From Ignatzschineria sp. F8392 (GTDB lineage: Bacteria; Pseudomonadota; Gammaproteobacteria; Cardiobacteriales; Wohlfahrtiimonadaceae): a stretch of DNA of 64,000 nt. The stretch lies in the NCBI RefSeq assembly GCF_002252045.1, contig NZ_NEFF01000001.1:868001-932000 (forward strand). The letters are read 5' to 3'. The notes below the pieces were generated by a model. That model searched no databases. It saw nothing but the letters and a program-made list of their open reading frames with translations, and was not told the origin of the DNA. A program made the translations under genes and the position numbers. Shown piece after piece: positions 1 through 8,160 of the stretch (the first letter of the stretch is position 1; each line of letters begins with the position of its first letter).

Positions 1-635
1 TCTACATATTCTTTTAAGGTATTTCCCCTCATCATATTAATGTGGTTTACAGCTCCAATAGATTCTAGAGTCATTAATCTAGTATCGGTTATATTTTTGC
101 AGTGAATGAGGAAATTTTTTCTTAGCCAAGTAAACGCTTCTTCTAATTCTTTTAACGTTGGATCTTTCAGCGTAAGATTTTTAATAAAATAGTTTAATGC
201 TAGCGCTGAGAGTAAGTCTTTACTTATTTTAGGAATGATTTTAATAGACTCTTCCAATGAGTTATAGAAAAAATCATCATGGCCATCATTCATTCTATCA
301 ACGACTAAAGATGCCAATACAGATAGGTCTATTTTTTCACCTTTTTTTGCAGCACCTAGAACAGCATCATTAATAGCTGATTGGACATCGGGCTCAGTTA
401 GAAGTTGAAGATTGATAGAGTCTATTTTTTGAGTAAATTCTTGACGTACCTCTTCTATAAGTAGATTGATATTATCTTGCGCCTTTTCGAATGCTTTCTC
501 TTGAAGATGAGGCATATTTTCATTAAAAAGGAGCTGAAATAATCGTTCAACCTCTGTCATGCTAAGTCCATAGTTTACATCTCTTCCAGCTTGTATAATT
601 TTTGAGTCACTTTTTGCAATTGCTTTTTGATTCAT
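1..635 (-). CDS. LPO_1073/Vpar_1526-like protein (partial, runs off window)
   Basis: An open frame of 211 codons starts at the ATG at 635 and continues past base 1 on the minus strand, so its C-terminus is missing. It has no signal peptide or membrane segment. Near the N-terminus it reads IIQAGRDVNYGLSMTEVERL, a polar leader followed by amphipathic helices. The leader resembles the QAGGDVNIGLS-type start that I associate with the poorly characterised LPO_1073/Vpar_1526 family, often found in accessory regions; this match is from memory. Its start overlaps the end of the upstream small membrane-protein gene by 29 bases, so translation is probably coupled. It is AT-rich and lies inside an integrase-bearing element. 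Its function is unknown; a defence or toxin-like role is only a guess. Confidence 0.6.
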   Translation of the reverse strand, partial: MNQKAIAKSDSKIIQAGRDVNYGLSMTEVERLFQLLFNENMPHLQEKAFEKAQDNINLLIEEVRQEFTQKIDSINLQLLTEPDVQSAINDAVLGAAKKGEKIDLSVLASLVVDRMNDGHDDFFYNSLEESIKIIPKISKDLLSALALNYFIKNLTLKDPTLKELEEAFTWLRKNFLIHCKNITDTRLMTLESIGAVNHINMMRGNTLKEYV

Positions 636-813
636 TGAGTTTTCCTATTTTGATATTGCCCCCAGCTTGTACGCTTATGCCATTTTTAACATTTGATTTT
701 TGTATTGTTTTTTTATTGATTATTTTTTTTATCGTAAAAAGACCAATTACTGTAAATATAAAACCGACATAAGTTACTATTTCAATAAGGCTTAGATTTT
801 TAAGAAAGTCCAT
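607..813 (-). CDS. small single-pass membrane protein, coupled to the gene at 1-635
   Basis: This encodes 68 residues. One hydrophobic segment spans about residues 8-30, followed by a basic stretch (KKIINKK) and a polar tail. The tail contains ISVQAGGNIKIG, which echoes the IIQAGRDVNYG leader of the protein encoded just downstream. The two genes overlap by 29 bases. The shared short motif and the overlap suggest that the pair act together, one as a membrane anchor or partner and the other soluble. No named family was recognised. It lies inside the integrase-bearing element and is very AT-rich. Confidence 0.55.
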   Translation of the reverse strand: MDFLKNLSLIEIVTYVGFIFTVIGLFTIKKIINKKTIQKSNVKNGISVQAGGNIKIGKLNESKSNCKK

Positions 814-871
814 CTGTTCCCCAATATTGCAATTTATTTATTATCCCTAATGTAATGAAAGTATATTATTT

Positions 872-2122
872 TTACAAATTTTTAGAATTTAATAGGATAA
901 TATTATTATCCTTGATCCATTGTAGATTGTCTTCCTTAGTTTTACAGCTGTCTAGGTGATCTGAATACTCTTGAAAAGCCTCTCTCATAGGCATCACTAA
1001 TTGAGCTTTGTTATAGTTAACCCGAGATGTTTTTCTAGGAGTGTGAGATAAACAAGACTCAATAAGGTTTGCATCTACCGTCATTACTTCATTAAGTAGG
1101 GTAGAGAAGAGGTGGCGTAAACCGTGGGCAGTTGTCGGCACTTTATAGTTTTTTAATGAGTTTCTAGGAGCTTCTAAATGCAGGTGACCTGTTTTGGATG
1201 TAGGATCAAAAAAAAGATATTCAGTTTTGTCTGTGCCCAATTCTCGTAACTTTTTGATAATTTCAGAACTTTGCCAAGAAAGAGGAACGAGATGTTCTTT
1301 TCTATTTTTCATTCGTCCTTTATAAATTGATAGAACTTGATGTTCTTCATCAAATTCCTCCCACAGAGCTTGGCAGGCTTCATTTGCGCGTAGGCCTGTG
1401 CGAGCAATAAACTCAACAGCTAAACGAATTAATAGGCTTGCATTTTCATTCTGTAAGTATTGGTGAAGTAGATAGATTTGATCAAGCCTCAAGTGTCTTT
1501 GAGCGATGGGCTCTTTTGTTTCAAATGCTGATCGAGGAATCTGTTGGGCAGTATTTTCATGGATATATCCACGAACTACCCAGTCTCGGAACATAAGGTT
1601 TAAATTTGATTTTACCTTCCCAAGAGTGGCTAACAACCCTTCTTTTTCTAGATCCCTAAGCGCATCGGCAATCATGAAAGGTTTTATTTCCTCAATGGGA
1701 ATCTTTCCTAAATGAGGTAGAATATATCTTGTAGTTGCAGAATGCATTGCGTCAACATGTTTTTTATTGAGGTTTTCTTTTTCTCTTTTTAGTCGCCATT
1801 CTTCATAAAGGGTTGAGAAAAGCGTATCAGTTTGGACAATATTGGGATCATTTCCTAATTGAATTTCAGTATAAAGCTCTTCTGCTTTTTTGCGAGCATC
1901 GGCAATGGAGATAGTAATAGGGCTAGATGGAAGTTGTTTATATAATCCTATTACATACCAGGCTCTTTTTTGGGTGATTGGACTTAAATATCTAAGCTCC
2001 CAATACATTGATCCAGAGGGCATAATTCTTATGTACAGTCCTCTAATATAATCACTAATTCTGTAGATACGTTCTTTAGGTTGAATGCGAGAAAGATAAG
2101 TATTTGTTAATTTTACTGCCAT
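872..2122 (-). CDS. tyrosine recombinase / P4-type integrase
   Basis: This 416-residue integrase has the layout of the DUF4102/P4 family. The N-terminal arm-binding domain is at about residues 1-95 (RISDYIRGLYIRIMPSGS, then SIADARKKAEEL), the SAM-like core-binding domain at 100-190, and the catalytic domain at 205-390. Catalytic residues are visible: Arg in ARTGLRANEA, His-x-x-Arg in AHGLRHLF, the second His in SHTPR and the Tyr in SRVNYNKA. The length is normal and nothing is broken. It is transcribed leftward, away from the att-like site at 2291-2300 and the tRNA-Met, and has a 12-bp direct repeat just upstream. It probably drives integration and excision of the element running off the left edge. 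Confidence 0.93.
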   Translation of the reverse strand: MAVKLTNTYLSRIQPKERIYRISDYIRGLYIRIMPSGSMYWELRYLSPITQKRAWYVIGLYKQLPSSPITISIADARKKAEELYTEIQLGNDPNIVQTDTLFSTLYEEWRLKREKENLNKKHVDAMHSATTRYILPHLGKIPIEEIKPFMIADALRDLEKEGLLATLGKVKSNLNLMFRDWVVRGYIHENTAQQIPRSAFETKEPIAQRHLRLDQIYLLHQYLQNENASLLIRLAVEFIARTGLRANEACQALWEEFDEEHQVLSIYKGRMKNRKEHLVPLSWQSSEIIKKLRELGTDKTEYLFFDPTSKTGHLHLEAPRNSLKNYKVPTTAHGLRHLFSTLLNEVMTVDANLIESCLSHTPRKTSRVNYNKAQLVMPMREAFQEYSDHLDSCKTKEDNLQWIKDNNIILLNSKNL

Positions 2123-2148
2123 AATTTCTGATTATATCTTCAATTAAG

Positions 2149-2170
2149 TTTATACCTTTTTTTATACCTT
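2149..2170. repeat. 12-bp direct repeat upstream of integrase (candidate arm-type sites)
   Basis: TTTATACCTT occurs at 2149-2158 and again at 2161-2170, a 12-bp period, between the integrase start and the att-like sequence. Short direct repeats here are typical integrase arm-binding sites. The function is inferred. Confidence 0.45.
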
Positions 2171-2290
2171 TAATCGTCGGCTTTCACTAAATGTCATTGT
2201 ATGTAGTTTAGGTAAATTTGCGAAGTTTCGGGATTATTACAGGCCTGTTAAACACTATTACATTTCTCTCTCAGTAGCCCGATAGAACCT

Positions 2291-2300
2291 ATGTCCACCA
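2291..2300 (+). other. att-like copy of tRNA-Met 3' end (10 bp)
   Basis: ATGTCCACCA here is identical to the last ten bases of the tRNA-Met gene at 2411-2420. It sits 43 bases before that tRNA and just right of the integrase. Its position fits the right-hand attachment site of the integrase-bearing element, left by insertion into another copy of the tRNA beyond the left edge. Ten bases alone could be chance. Confidence 0.45.
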
Positions 2301-2343
2301 AACCAGTGGTTTTAAATAGTAATTTTAAGGCCACAAAAAATTA

Positions 2344-2420
2344 GGACATGTAGCTCAGTTGGTTAGAGCACAGCACTCATAATGCTGGGGTCAGTGGTTC
2401 AACTCCACTCATGTCCACCA
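2344..2420 (+). tRNA. tRNA-Met (anticodon CAT, elongator type), CCA encoded
   Basis: A full cloverleaf is visible. The acceptor stem GGACATG (2344-2350) pairs with CATGTCC (2410-2416), followed by A and CCA. The D arm reads AGCTCAGTTGGTTAGAGC, and the anticodon arm CAGCA/CTCATAA/TGCTG carries anticodon CAT. The T arm contains GGTTCAA. The anticodon arm and GGGGTC variable region resemble elongator tRNA-Met more than tRNA-Ile2 or initiator. Integrative elements flank it on both sides. Confidence 0.93.
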
Positions 2421-2426
2421 ACATAA

Positions 2427-2455
2427 AAAGCCCACTTTTTAGTGGGTTTTTTTAT
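2427..2455 (+). terminator. Rho-independent terminator of tRNA-Met
   Basis: AAAGCCCACT (2427-2436) pairs with AGTGGGTTTT (2441-2450) with one G-T wobble, followed by a T run. A near copy of this block recurs at 3673-3704. Confidence 0.8.
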
Positions 2456-2469
2456 TGTCTAAAATTGTG

Positions 2470-2494
2470 TTTGACGGGAATTTTGACGGGAATA
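2470..2494 (+). repeat. 12-bp direct repeat beside the tRNA (candidate integrase arm sites)
   Basis: TTTGACGGGAAT occurs twice in tandem with a 12-bp period right after the tRNA terminator. The motif differs from the repeat by the integrase at 872-2122. It may therefore belong to a second recombinase, now absent, that brought in the DNA between 2421 and about 3660. No gene is seen from 2495 to 2847. Confidence 0.45.
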
Positions 2495-2847
2495 CGGTTA
2501 AGTTAGACATAAAATTAATAAATATTCTGTTCTAAATTGATTGGGAAGGATATTACCTAATAATTCGTGGGCTCTTTCTTCATTATAACTTAAGACCGAA
2601 ATCATTGATAAGGGTTATATGTGACGGATGGTAAGTGGTAGAATTAAGGTGATTGGTGGTAATATTATTATGTTTGGATGGGTAACAAACCATGTAAACT
2701 TGGTCAGTAATTCTAAAAGGGATATTTTCTAAATTTGATTATTTGAAGGTTTTCGCTATTTTCATAGAGCTATACTACAATAGATTAAATAATCAAATTT
2801 CTTCATTGATTGGAGAGTATTATTAATATTTGCCGGAGAAAATAAGT

Positions 2848-3036
2848 ATGCTATATGAAAAAAAAGGATTTTTACGATCTGTAGCAAGTATATTTATACA
2901 AGGCTCTAGCTATTATGACTATAAAAAAATTACTCAGAAATCCTTTAAAGATGCTTCTGCTGAGGATATTTTAGAAATATCTAAAGATTTTGAAAGAGTC
3001 ACAAAAAAATATATATCTGATAAAAATATAGAGTGA
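2848..3036 (+). CDS. hypothetical small protein (62 aa)
   Basis: A short AT-rich frame. The ATG at 2848 is preferred over an in-frame TTG at 2830 because GGAGA at 2834-2838 is well placed before it. The product starts MLYEKKGFLRSVASIFIQG and is mostly charged and helical (DASAEDILEISKDFERVTKKY), with no clear membrane segment or known domain. It lies 43 bases before the DUF2335-like gene in the same direction and may be its partner in a small integrated element. Coding status is likely but unproven. Confidence 0.5.
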   Translation: MLYEKKGFLRSVASIFIQGSSYYDYKKITQKSFKDASAEDILEISKDFERVTKKYISDKNIE

Positions 3037-3079
3037 TACGTTTTTGATAAATAAACTGTAGTATTACTATAGATTTAGC

Positions 3080-3574
3080 ATGAGAAAAGAAAATCATCAG
3101 GAAGCTGAAAATAATAAGGACTCTCAGGCGAATGATTTAATACAAAAGCTTCAAAAGCAAGGTATTTTAGATGATGCTGCGCTGAAAGTCATATATGAAA
3201 ATCCTGAAGCTGCAAAGGTTATTACTCAGATAGCTGTTCAACATAAACAGGAAAGTTACGATAGCCCATTTCCACACCCTGATCATCTGGAAAGATTTAA
3301 CGAGCTCTATCCTGATGCTGCTGAAACTGTTTTTAAGGAATTTGAGCGGCAGGGAAAAGATCGTAGAGATATGGAGTCTATTATTGTAGATAGAGGAACA
3401 AAGTTTGATCTTAATGCTCAAAAATATGGATTTTTTACATCTATAATTTTAGTGATAGCAGCTTTGTTTGGAATGTATATGGGATGGGATGTTTTATCTT
3501 ATGGAATTCTCGGCTTTGGTGTAGCTCCTATCGTATCTAGTTACTTTGGTAAATTTTCTAAAAAAGAAAAATAA
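3080..3574 (+). CDS. DUF2335-type membrane protein
   Basis: 164 residues. The first 60 are polar and helical. A central block (FPHPDHLERFNELYPDAAETVFKEFERQ, about residues 64-91) matches the pattern of DUF2335, in which a PHPD/PxP motif leads into a soluble helix. Two hydrophobic segments follow at about residues 117-135 and 138-155, with a short basic tail. This family is common in prophages and islands; its function is not established. The gene lies between the tRNA-Met and the repeated tRNA-end sequence at 3660, and its base composition is clearly more AT-rich than the chromosomal genes to its right. The ribosome binding site is weak. Confidence 0.65.
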   Translation: MRKENHQEAENNKDSQANDLIQKLQKQGILDDAALKVIYENPEAAKVITQIAVQHKQESYDSPFPHPDHLERFNELYPDAAETVFKEFERQGKDRRDMESIIVDRGTKFDLNAQKYGFFTSIILVIAALFGMYMGWDVLSYGILGFGVAPIVSSYFGKFSKKEK

Positions 3575-3659
3575 AATTTAAACTTCGCTCTTAAAATCAT
3601 TCCCAAGGCATTGTTATGAGGATAAACAGCTACTGTTCTGATTTATAACGTTAGATCAA

Positions 3660-3707
3660 TCCACCAACACGAAAGCCCACTTTTTAGTAGGCTTTTTTAT
3701 TGTCCAA
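3660..3707 (+). repeat. direct copy of tRNA 3' end plus terminator (att-like)
   Basis: From 3660 the sequence repeats 2415-2463 with few differences: TCCACCAACA, then the CCCACTTTTTAGT hairpin, a T run and ATTGTC. This looks like the far attachment site of a small element inserted at the tRNA-Met (2421 to about 3660). The hairpin still looks able to terminate transcription. The rest of the gap 3575-3903 holds nothing else that I recognise. Confidence 0.6.
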
Positions 3708-3903
3708 ATCTAAGCTCTTTTTTAGATCGTCAATAGCTGGAAGTGTGAGCTATATATCAGTATTCTTTGCTTCTCATTTATCCCTCCAACTCTTATTGTT
3801 TATACCATTAGTTATTTTTGTCATTATTTCTGGCAACAAGGTAAGATACTTTAATCTGGCCATATAGAAAACGTGATCTAATTAAAGAGAGAAGAGGGCT
3901 AAC

Positions 3904-4452
3904 ATGAGAAAATTATTATTGAGTCTTGTATTGGGGGGATTTGTCACTTTGGGGCAGATGGCATCTGCAAGTGATGTGAAAGCAGTCACTGATTTTGATA
4001 GTCAGCGTTATCTTGGGCAGTGGTATGAGATTGCGCGTCTACCTAACTTTTTTCAAGAGAAGTGTGTGGGCGATATTGCAGCTAAATATCATCGTGAAGG
4101 GGAGGGGATTGCTGTTGTGAATCGTTGCCGAGTCGCTGATGGCAAGATGGATGTTGCAACGGGTTTTGCGACCTTAGAAAATAGCAGTGGCAGTGAATTG
4201 AAAGTCACATTTCTTCCTCGTTATCTTCGCTGGGTTCCTTTTACAAAAGGGGATTATTGGGTGTTAAGAATTGATCCCGATTATCAGATCTCTTTAGTGG
4301 GAGATCCTGATCGAAAATATCTCTGGCTCCTCTCGCGTACACCTACTTTGCCGGCAGAGGTTATTAAGGATTATCTCAATAGTGCAAAGGAGATGGGATA
4401 TCAGTTAGATAATATTATCTATACCCAAAATAGTGTGGGCGACCAGCAATAG
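3904..4452 (+). CDS. blc: Blc-type bacterial lipocalin
   Basis: 182 residues. A cleavable signal peptide (MRKLLLSLVLGGFVTLGQMASAS) is followed by the lipocalin signature YLGQWYEIARLPNFFQ (GxW motif), a second conserved NRCR segment, and WLLSRTP near the end. These are typical of the Blc/apolipoprotein D branch, which binds fatty acids or lysophospholipids in the envelope. Many Blc proteins are lipoproteins, but no lipobox cysteine is present here, so this one is probably a soluble periplasmic form. RBS AGAGAGAAGAGG lies just upstream. It is the first chromosomal gene right of the att-like repeat. Confidence 0.88.
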   Translation: MRKLLLSLVLGGFVTLGQMASASDVKAVTDFDSQRYLGQWYEIARLPNFFQEKCVGDIAAKYHREGEGIAVVNRCRVADGKMDVATGFATLENSSGSELKVTFLPRYLRWVPFTKGDYWVLRIDPDYQISLVGDPDRKYLWLLSRTPTLPAEVIKDYLNSAKEMGYQLDNIIYTQNSVGDQQ

Positions 4453-4480
4453 ATAATAGATGATAGATGGAAAATAATGC

Positions 4481-5098
4481 ATGGGAAAAAAGTTAGAGAT
4501 ATTACACGTGACTGATTTGCACTATCAGAAGAAGCTCTATCGTTGGATTGCTAAAGTAGAGGATCAATTTGATCTAATCTGCTTAACAGGGGATCTTCTC
4601 GATGAACGTGCTAATGATTCTGGTAAAAAACAGATTCGATATCTTAAACGATGGCTTGCAGAGCGAAAAACGCCAGTTATTATCTGTAGTGGTAATCATG
4701 ATTATGTTAAAGGATCGATCGATTGGATGAGAGATCTACCTTATGGAGATGGTGATATTCACGCTATTTTAGGGCTAAAAATAGCCTCAATCCCTGAAGA
4801 TTGCCGTGATTTTAGCCCATATTATGATTGTGATATCGTTTTGCATCACTATCCGCCTAAAGGAACGTCGACAGCATTTCATCGAAAGAAAGGAAAAGAT
4901 GTTGGAAGTAAACGATTAGCGCGAGAGCTCCCTCAATTTAGATGTCAGCTACTACTATGTGGGCATGCACATCGTCCGCTTCTACCGATTTTTGTTCGTC
5001 ATGGCATTAAGATCTATAACTCCGGTGGTGATCATGCGCCTAAACGTCCTCAATATAGTCGTATTACCTACTATCGCTCTAAGAAGAGTTCCGATTAG
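4481..5098 (+). CDS. calcineurin-like metallophosphoesterase
   Basis: 205 residues with all the landmarks of a small two-metal phosphoesterase: DLH near the start (VTDLHY), GD (LTGDLLDE), GNHD (CSGNHDYV), and GHAH followed by a late NSGG (LLCGHAHRPL, IYNSGGDH). It has no signal peptide, so it is cytoplasmic. The substrate cannot be told from sequence; relatives act on cyclic nucleotides, nucleotides or phosphodiesters. It follows the lipocalin gene by 28 bases and may share its transcript. A strong terminator closes the unit. Confidence 0.85.
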   Translation: MGKKLEILHVTDLHYQKKLYRWIAKVEDQFDLICLTGDLLDERANDSGKKQIRYLKRWLAERKTPVIICSGNHDYVKGSIDWMRDLPYGDGDIHAILGLKIASIPEDCRDFSPYYDCDIVLHHYPPKGTSTAFHRKKGKDVGSKRLARELPQFRCQLLLCGHAHRPLLPIFVRHGIKIYNSGGDHAPKRPQYSRITYYRSKKSSD

Positions 5099-5186
5099 GT
5101 TATGCAGATCCTAAAATCAATTGTTAAGCAATTGATAAGCAAATAGAGCAAGAAGGTAATAAGGTAAGAAGGCAATAGAGTGATAG

Positions 5187-5218
5187 AGCAATCTAAAAGT
5201 TTTAGATTGCTTTTTCTT
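5187..5218 (+). terminator. Rho-independent terminator after phosphoesterase gene
   Basis: GCAATCTAAA (5188-5197) pairs perfectly with TTTAGATTGC (5201-5210), followed by TTTTTCTTT. Confidence 0.88.
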
Positions 5219-5345
5219 TATCCGCTTCTCTTTTGGTAAAAAGCATGATACTTTTATTTTGTATATAAATCTTATATGTTTAGTTTTACATATGATCTTT
5301 TATTAGTTATGCAAAATTTTAGTGATGCAGAGAAAGGAGAGCAGA

Positions 5346-6275
5346 ATGGAGCGAGAGAGTATAACAAGTGGCACTGGGATAGTGGCTGCCGGCAATATGA
5401 GGGGAAAGAGCGCTAATCATCCCTTTGAATCAAGGAGGGGGAAAAACTCTTTTCGCCAAAAATTGGAAAAGAGCGTAAAAGTAGCTGGACTCTTTCTTTT
5501 AGGGGGTATTCTAGCCGCCTGTGGTGATTCATCAGATGCAGATCATAAGGTATTGCGAGTTGGAATGCCGCCGAGTGCGCACAATATTTTAGTGGAAAAG
5601 GTTGTAAAGCCGGAGTTAGAAGCGAAAGGATATGAGATTGTTTTTCGTAATTTTGGTGCATTACGGGATGCAAATAGCGCTTTAGTTGAAGGGGGAATCG
5701 ATTTCCATACCGCTCAACATCAGGCTTATCTCGATGTCTATAATCGAGAAACAGGGGCAGATCTTGTCTCTGTTGTGCATACGCCTTCAATCCCTGCATT
5801 TATCTATTCTACTCGGCAGAAATCATTAGATACGGTAGAAGAGGGCGCTTCTATTTTAGTGCCGAATGATCCCTCGAATGCGGCACGCTCTTATGCCTTA
5901 TTGCAGAAGATCGGTTGGATTGAGTTAGATCCTCAAGTTGATTTGGCGATTGTGACGGCTAGAGATATCACCAAAAATAGTAAAAATTTACAATTTACAG
6001 AGGTGGATTCTGCCTTAATTCCTCGTCTTCTTGAGGAGATCGATTATGGTGTGATGCCGGGTGGGGTTGCATTATTAGGGGGAATAGGGCCTGAATATGC
6101 ATTAGCTCATGAGACCTTTCTTCCTGATCTTGAACTGATGGTTACAGTGAGGAAGGAGGATCAAAATGCATCTTGGATTGATGATCTAAAAGCGGCATTT
6201 AAATCGGATAAGATGCGCCACTTTATTGAAACTGATCCTGAAATTGCCGGCTGGTTTATCTGGCCTGAAGGTTAG
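5346..6275 (+). CDS. MetQ/NlpA-family substrate-binding lipoprotein
   Basis: 309 residues from the ATG at 5346, chosen because AAAGGAGA lies directly upstream; GTG 5322 and ATG 5325 are in frame but less well placed. After an unusually long polar n-region, a hydrophobic stretch leads to the lipobox ILAAC (Cys59), so it is a lipoprotein. The mature part has NlpA/MetQ hallmarks (RVGMPPSAHNILVEKVVKPELEAKG read in pieces, FHTAQHQAYLD, PNDPSNAARS), the fold that binds methionine for the MetNI importer. No metN or metI lies nearby, so it is an orphan binding protein and its ligand is uncertain. Confidence 0.87.
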   Translation: MERESITSGTGIVAAGNMRGKSANHPFESRRGKNSFRQKLEKSVKVAGLFLLGGILAACGDSSDADHKVLRVGMPPSAHNILVEKVVKPELEAKGYEIVFRNFGALRDANSALVEGGIDFHTAQHQAYLDVYNRETGADLVSVVHTPSIPAFIYSTRQKSLDTVEEGASILVPNDPSNAARSYALLQKIGWIELDPQVDLAIVTARDITKNSKNLQFTEVDSALIPRLLEEIDYGVMPGGVALLGGIGPEYALAHETFLPDLELMVTVRKEDQNASWIDDLKAAFKSDKMRHFIETDPEIAGWFIWPEG

Positions 6276-6362
6276 AGGTTCATTTTTTCTTAAATGATCG
6301 CGATAAATTAAGCTTAAAATGAGTCATTTTTTAACTAAGTGTGAATATTTGTTGATCAATCT

Positions 6363-6401
6363 CCCCTTTTATCTTTAAGAAAAAAAGGGGGGTTCTTTTT
6401 T
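6363..6401 (+). terminator. terminator after MetQ-like gene
   Basis: CCCCTTTT (6363-6370) pairs with AAAAGGGG (6383-6390), followed by a T-rich tail. Confidence 0.65.
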
Positions 6402-6648
6402 ATGGGTTTCAGTAGGTAATAGTACTTAATTAAAATGATAGTCACTCTTAAATGTCTCTTTTTTTAAAAAGGTAACATTCAGATTAACTCTTTAGTTGTT
6501 TGATAATAGCGACCTTTTTAGAGCTGTTTTTTGTGAAATGTCTAATCTTATAAAAAATATTCTGTTTTTTTGTGAAATATTTTTGGGGATCTAAAAATAG
6601 ATCTCGCTTCATTGAAAAAAATTATCACTTTAGAATAGTTGCTAAAAA

Positions 6649-6662
6649 TTGATCATGATCAA
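6649..6662 (+). promoter_or_regulatory. perfect FNR/ANR-type box
   Basis: TTGATCATGATCAA matches the FNR consensus TTGAT-N4-ATCAA exactly and is a full palindrome. A possible -10 (TAAGAT, 6679-6684) lies downstream, and the Tat oxidoreductase ATG is 80 bases away. This suggests activation when oxygen is low. The -10 assignment is tentative. The rest of the gap 6276-6741 holds only the terminator at 6363. Confidence 0.7.
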
Positions 6663-6741
6663 TAAAATTTTCTCATGATAAGATACGCGCTTATTAAACT
6701 TTTAGGCGTTTTAACATAATTATTTGAAGTGGAGTTTTTAT

Positions 6742-8160
6742 ATGAGTATTTCACGTAGAAAATTTCTTCTAGGTGCTGGTGCTGTCGGCGTTTTAGGGGC
6801 GGGTGCAGCTGTAACCCCAATGATTCGTAGAGAAGGGACCTTAATTTCAACAACTTCTCGCGCACCATATGTTGCGGGAACTGAAGGTCCTTTACCGAAA
6901 GAGTCGGATGTGGTGATCATCGGTGCGGGTATTCAAGGAATTATGAGTGCGATCAACATGCGTGAGCGTGGTATGAGCGTGACAATTGTTGAGAAGGGTG
7001 AAGTTGCAGGGGAACAATCAGGACGTGCTTATAGCCAAATTATTAGCTATAAAACAGCACCAGAGATCTTCCCACTTCATCACTATGGTAAAAAGTTATG
7101 GCGTGAGATGAATGAGCGTGTCGGTGCTGATACCTCTTACCGTACTCAAGGTCGTGTAGAAGCCATTATCACACCTGAAGAGTTAGCGACCGTTCAAGAG
7201 TGGATTGCCGTTAACTCACAAAATCCAGGATTTGATACACCTTTAAAGACCCGTATCATTCAAGGTAAAGAGTTAGCAGATCGTCTTCCTAATGCACAAA
7301 CAGCTTGGGAAATTGCAGGTTTTGAAGAAGATGCCGGAAGTGTTGATCCAGAACGCGGTACGACAGTTTTAGCAGAATATGCGAAACGTATCGGCGTGAA
7401 GATCTTTACCAACTGTGCAGCGCGCGGTATTGAGACTGAAGGTGGTAAAATTGCGGAAGTTGTGACGGAGAAAGGGGCAATTAAGACCAATCTTGTTGTA
7501 TTAGCAAATGGTTTCTGGGCGCGTCTCTTTATGGGTAATATGGGTGTTGATCTTCCTACGCTCAATGTCTATCTCTCACAGCAGGTAGTTGAAGGGGCAG
7601 AAGGCGCTCCAAGAGGAAACGTCCATCTTCCGAATGGTATCCATTTCCGTGAACAATCAGATGGTACTTATGCTGTCGCTCCTCGTATCTTTACCAGCTC
7701 TATTACAAAGGATAGCTTCCTCTTAGGTCCTAAGTTTATGCATCTTTTAGGCGGAGAAGATCTTCCATTAGAGTTTAAATTAGGAAGCGATCTCTACAAC
7801 TCATTCACTATGAAGACTTCATGGAGCATGGATGAAGTAACACCATTTGAAGAGTATCGTGTTGCATCCGCAACGCCTAATAATGAGCATCTTGATGGCG
7901 TATTTGATCGTATGAAGGCAGAGTTCCCACAATTTGCAGACTCTAAAGTGATCGAGCGTTGGGGCGCATGTATTGCACCGACAGCAGATGGCGCTCCGAT
8001 TATCTCAGAAGTTGAGAAATATCCTGGTCTTGTGATCAATACAGCAACAGGTTGGGGCATGAGTGAAAGCCCAGCGGCAGGTGAGATTACTGCAGACTTG
8101 ATTATGGGTAGAACACCGATTATCGATCCAACGCCATACAGCATTAAGCGTTTCTCATAA
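6742..8160 (+). CDS. Tat-exported FAD-dependent oxidoreductase (DAO family)
   Basis: 472 residues from the ATG at 6742, with GTGGAG at 6730-6735; a TTG at 6724 is in frame but improbable. The N-terminus carries a twin-arginine signal, SRRKFLLGAGAVGVLGAG, so the folded protein is probably exported. A dinucleotide-binding fold follows (VVIIGAGIQGIMSA, then EKGE at the ribose-binding acidic residue), and the C-terminus has the GWGMSESPAAGE segment typical of DAO-type amine or amino-acid oxidases and dehydrogenases. The substrate is not evident. Codon use is regular, as in highly expressed genes. The perfect FNR box upstream suggests control by oxygen, and the enzyme may feed electrons to the respiratory chain. 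Confidence 0.87.
   Translation: MSISRRKFLLGAGAVGVLGAGAAVTPMIRREGTLISTTSRAPYVAGTEGPLPKESDVVIIGAGIQGIMSAINMRERGMSVTIVEKGEVAGEQSGRAYSQIISYKTAPEIFPLHHYGKKLWREMNERVGADTSYRTQGRVEAIITPEELATVQEWIAVNSQNPGFDTPLKTRIIQGKELADRLPNAQTAWEIAGFEEDAGSVDPERGTTVLAEYAKRIGVKIFTNCAARGIETEGGKIAEVVTEKGAIKTNLVVLANGFWARLFMGNMGVDLPTLNVYLSQQVVEGAEGAPRGNVHLPNGIHFREQSDGTYAVAPRIFTSSITKDSFLLGPKFMHLLGGEDLPLEFKLGSDLYNSFTMKTSWSMDEVTPFEEYRVASATPNNEHLDGVFDRMKAEFPQFADSKVIERWGACIAPTADGAPIISEVEKYPGLVINTATGWGMSESPAAGEITADLIMGRTPIIDPTPYSIKRFS

Noticed and set aside
2344-2420. tRNA-Ile2 (CAT) instead of tRNA-Met
   Set aside because: The anticodon stem and variable region follow elongator tRNA-Met; tRNA-Ile2 has a different anticodon stem. 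A tool with isotype models would settle it.
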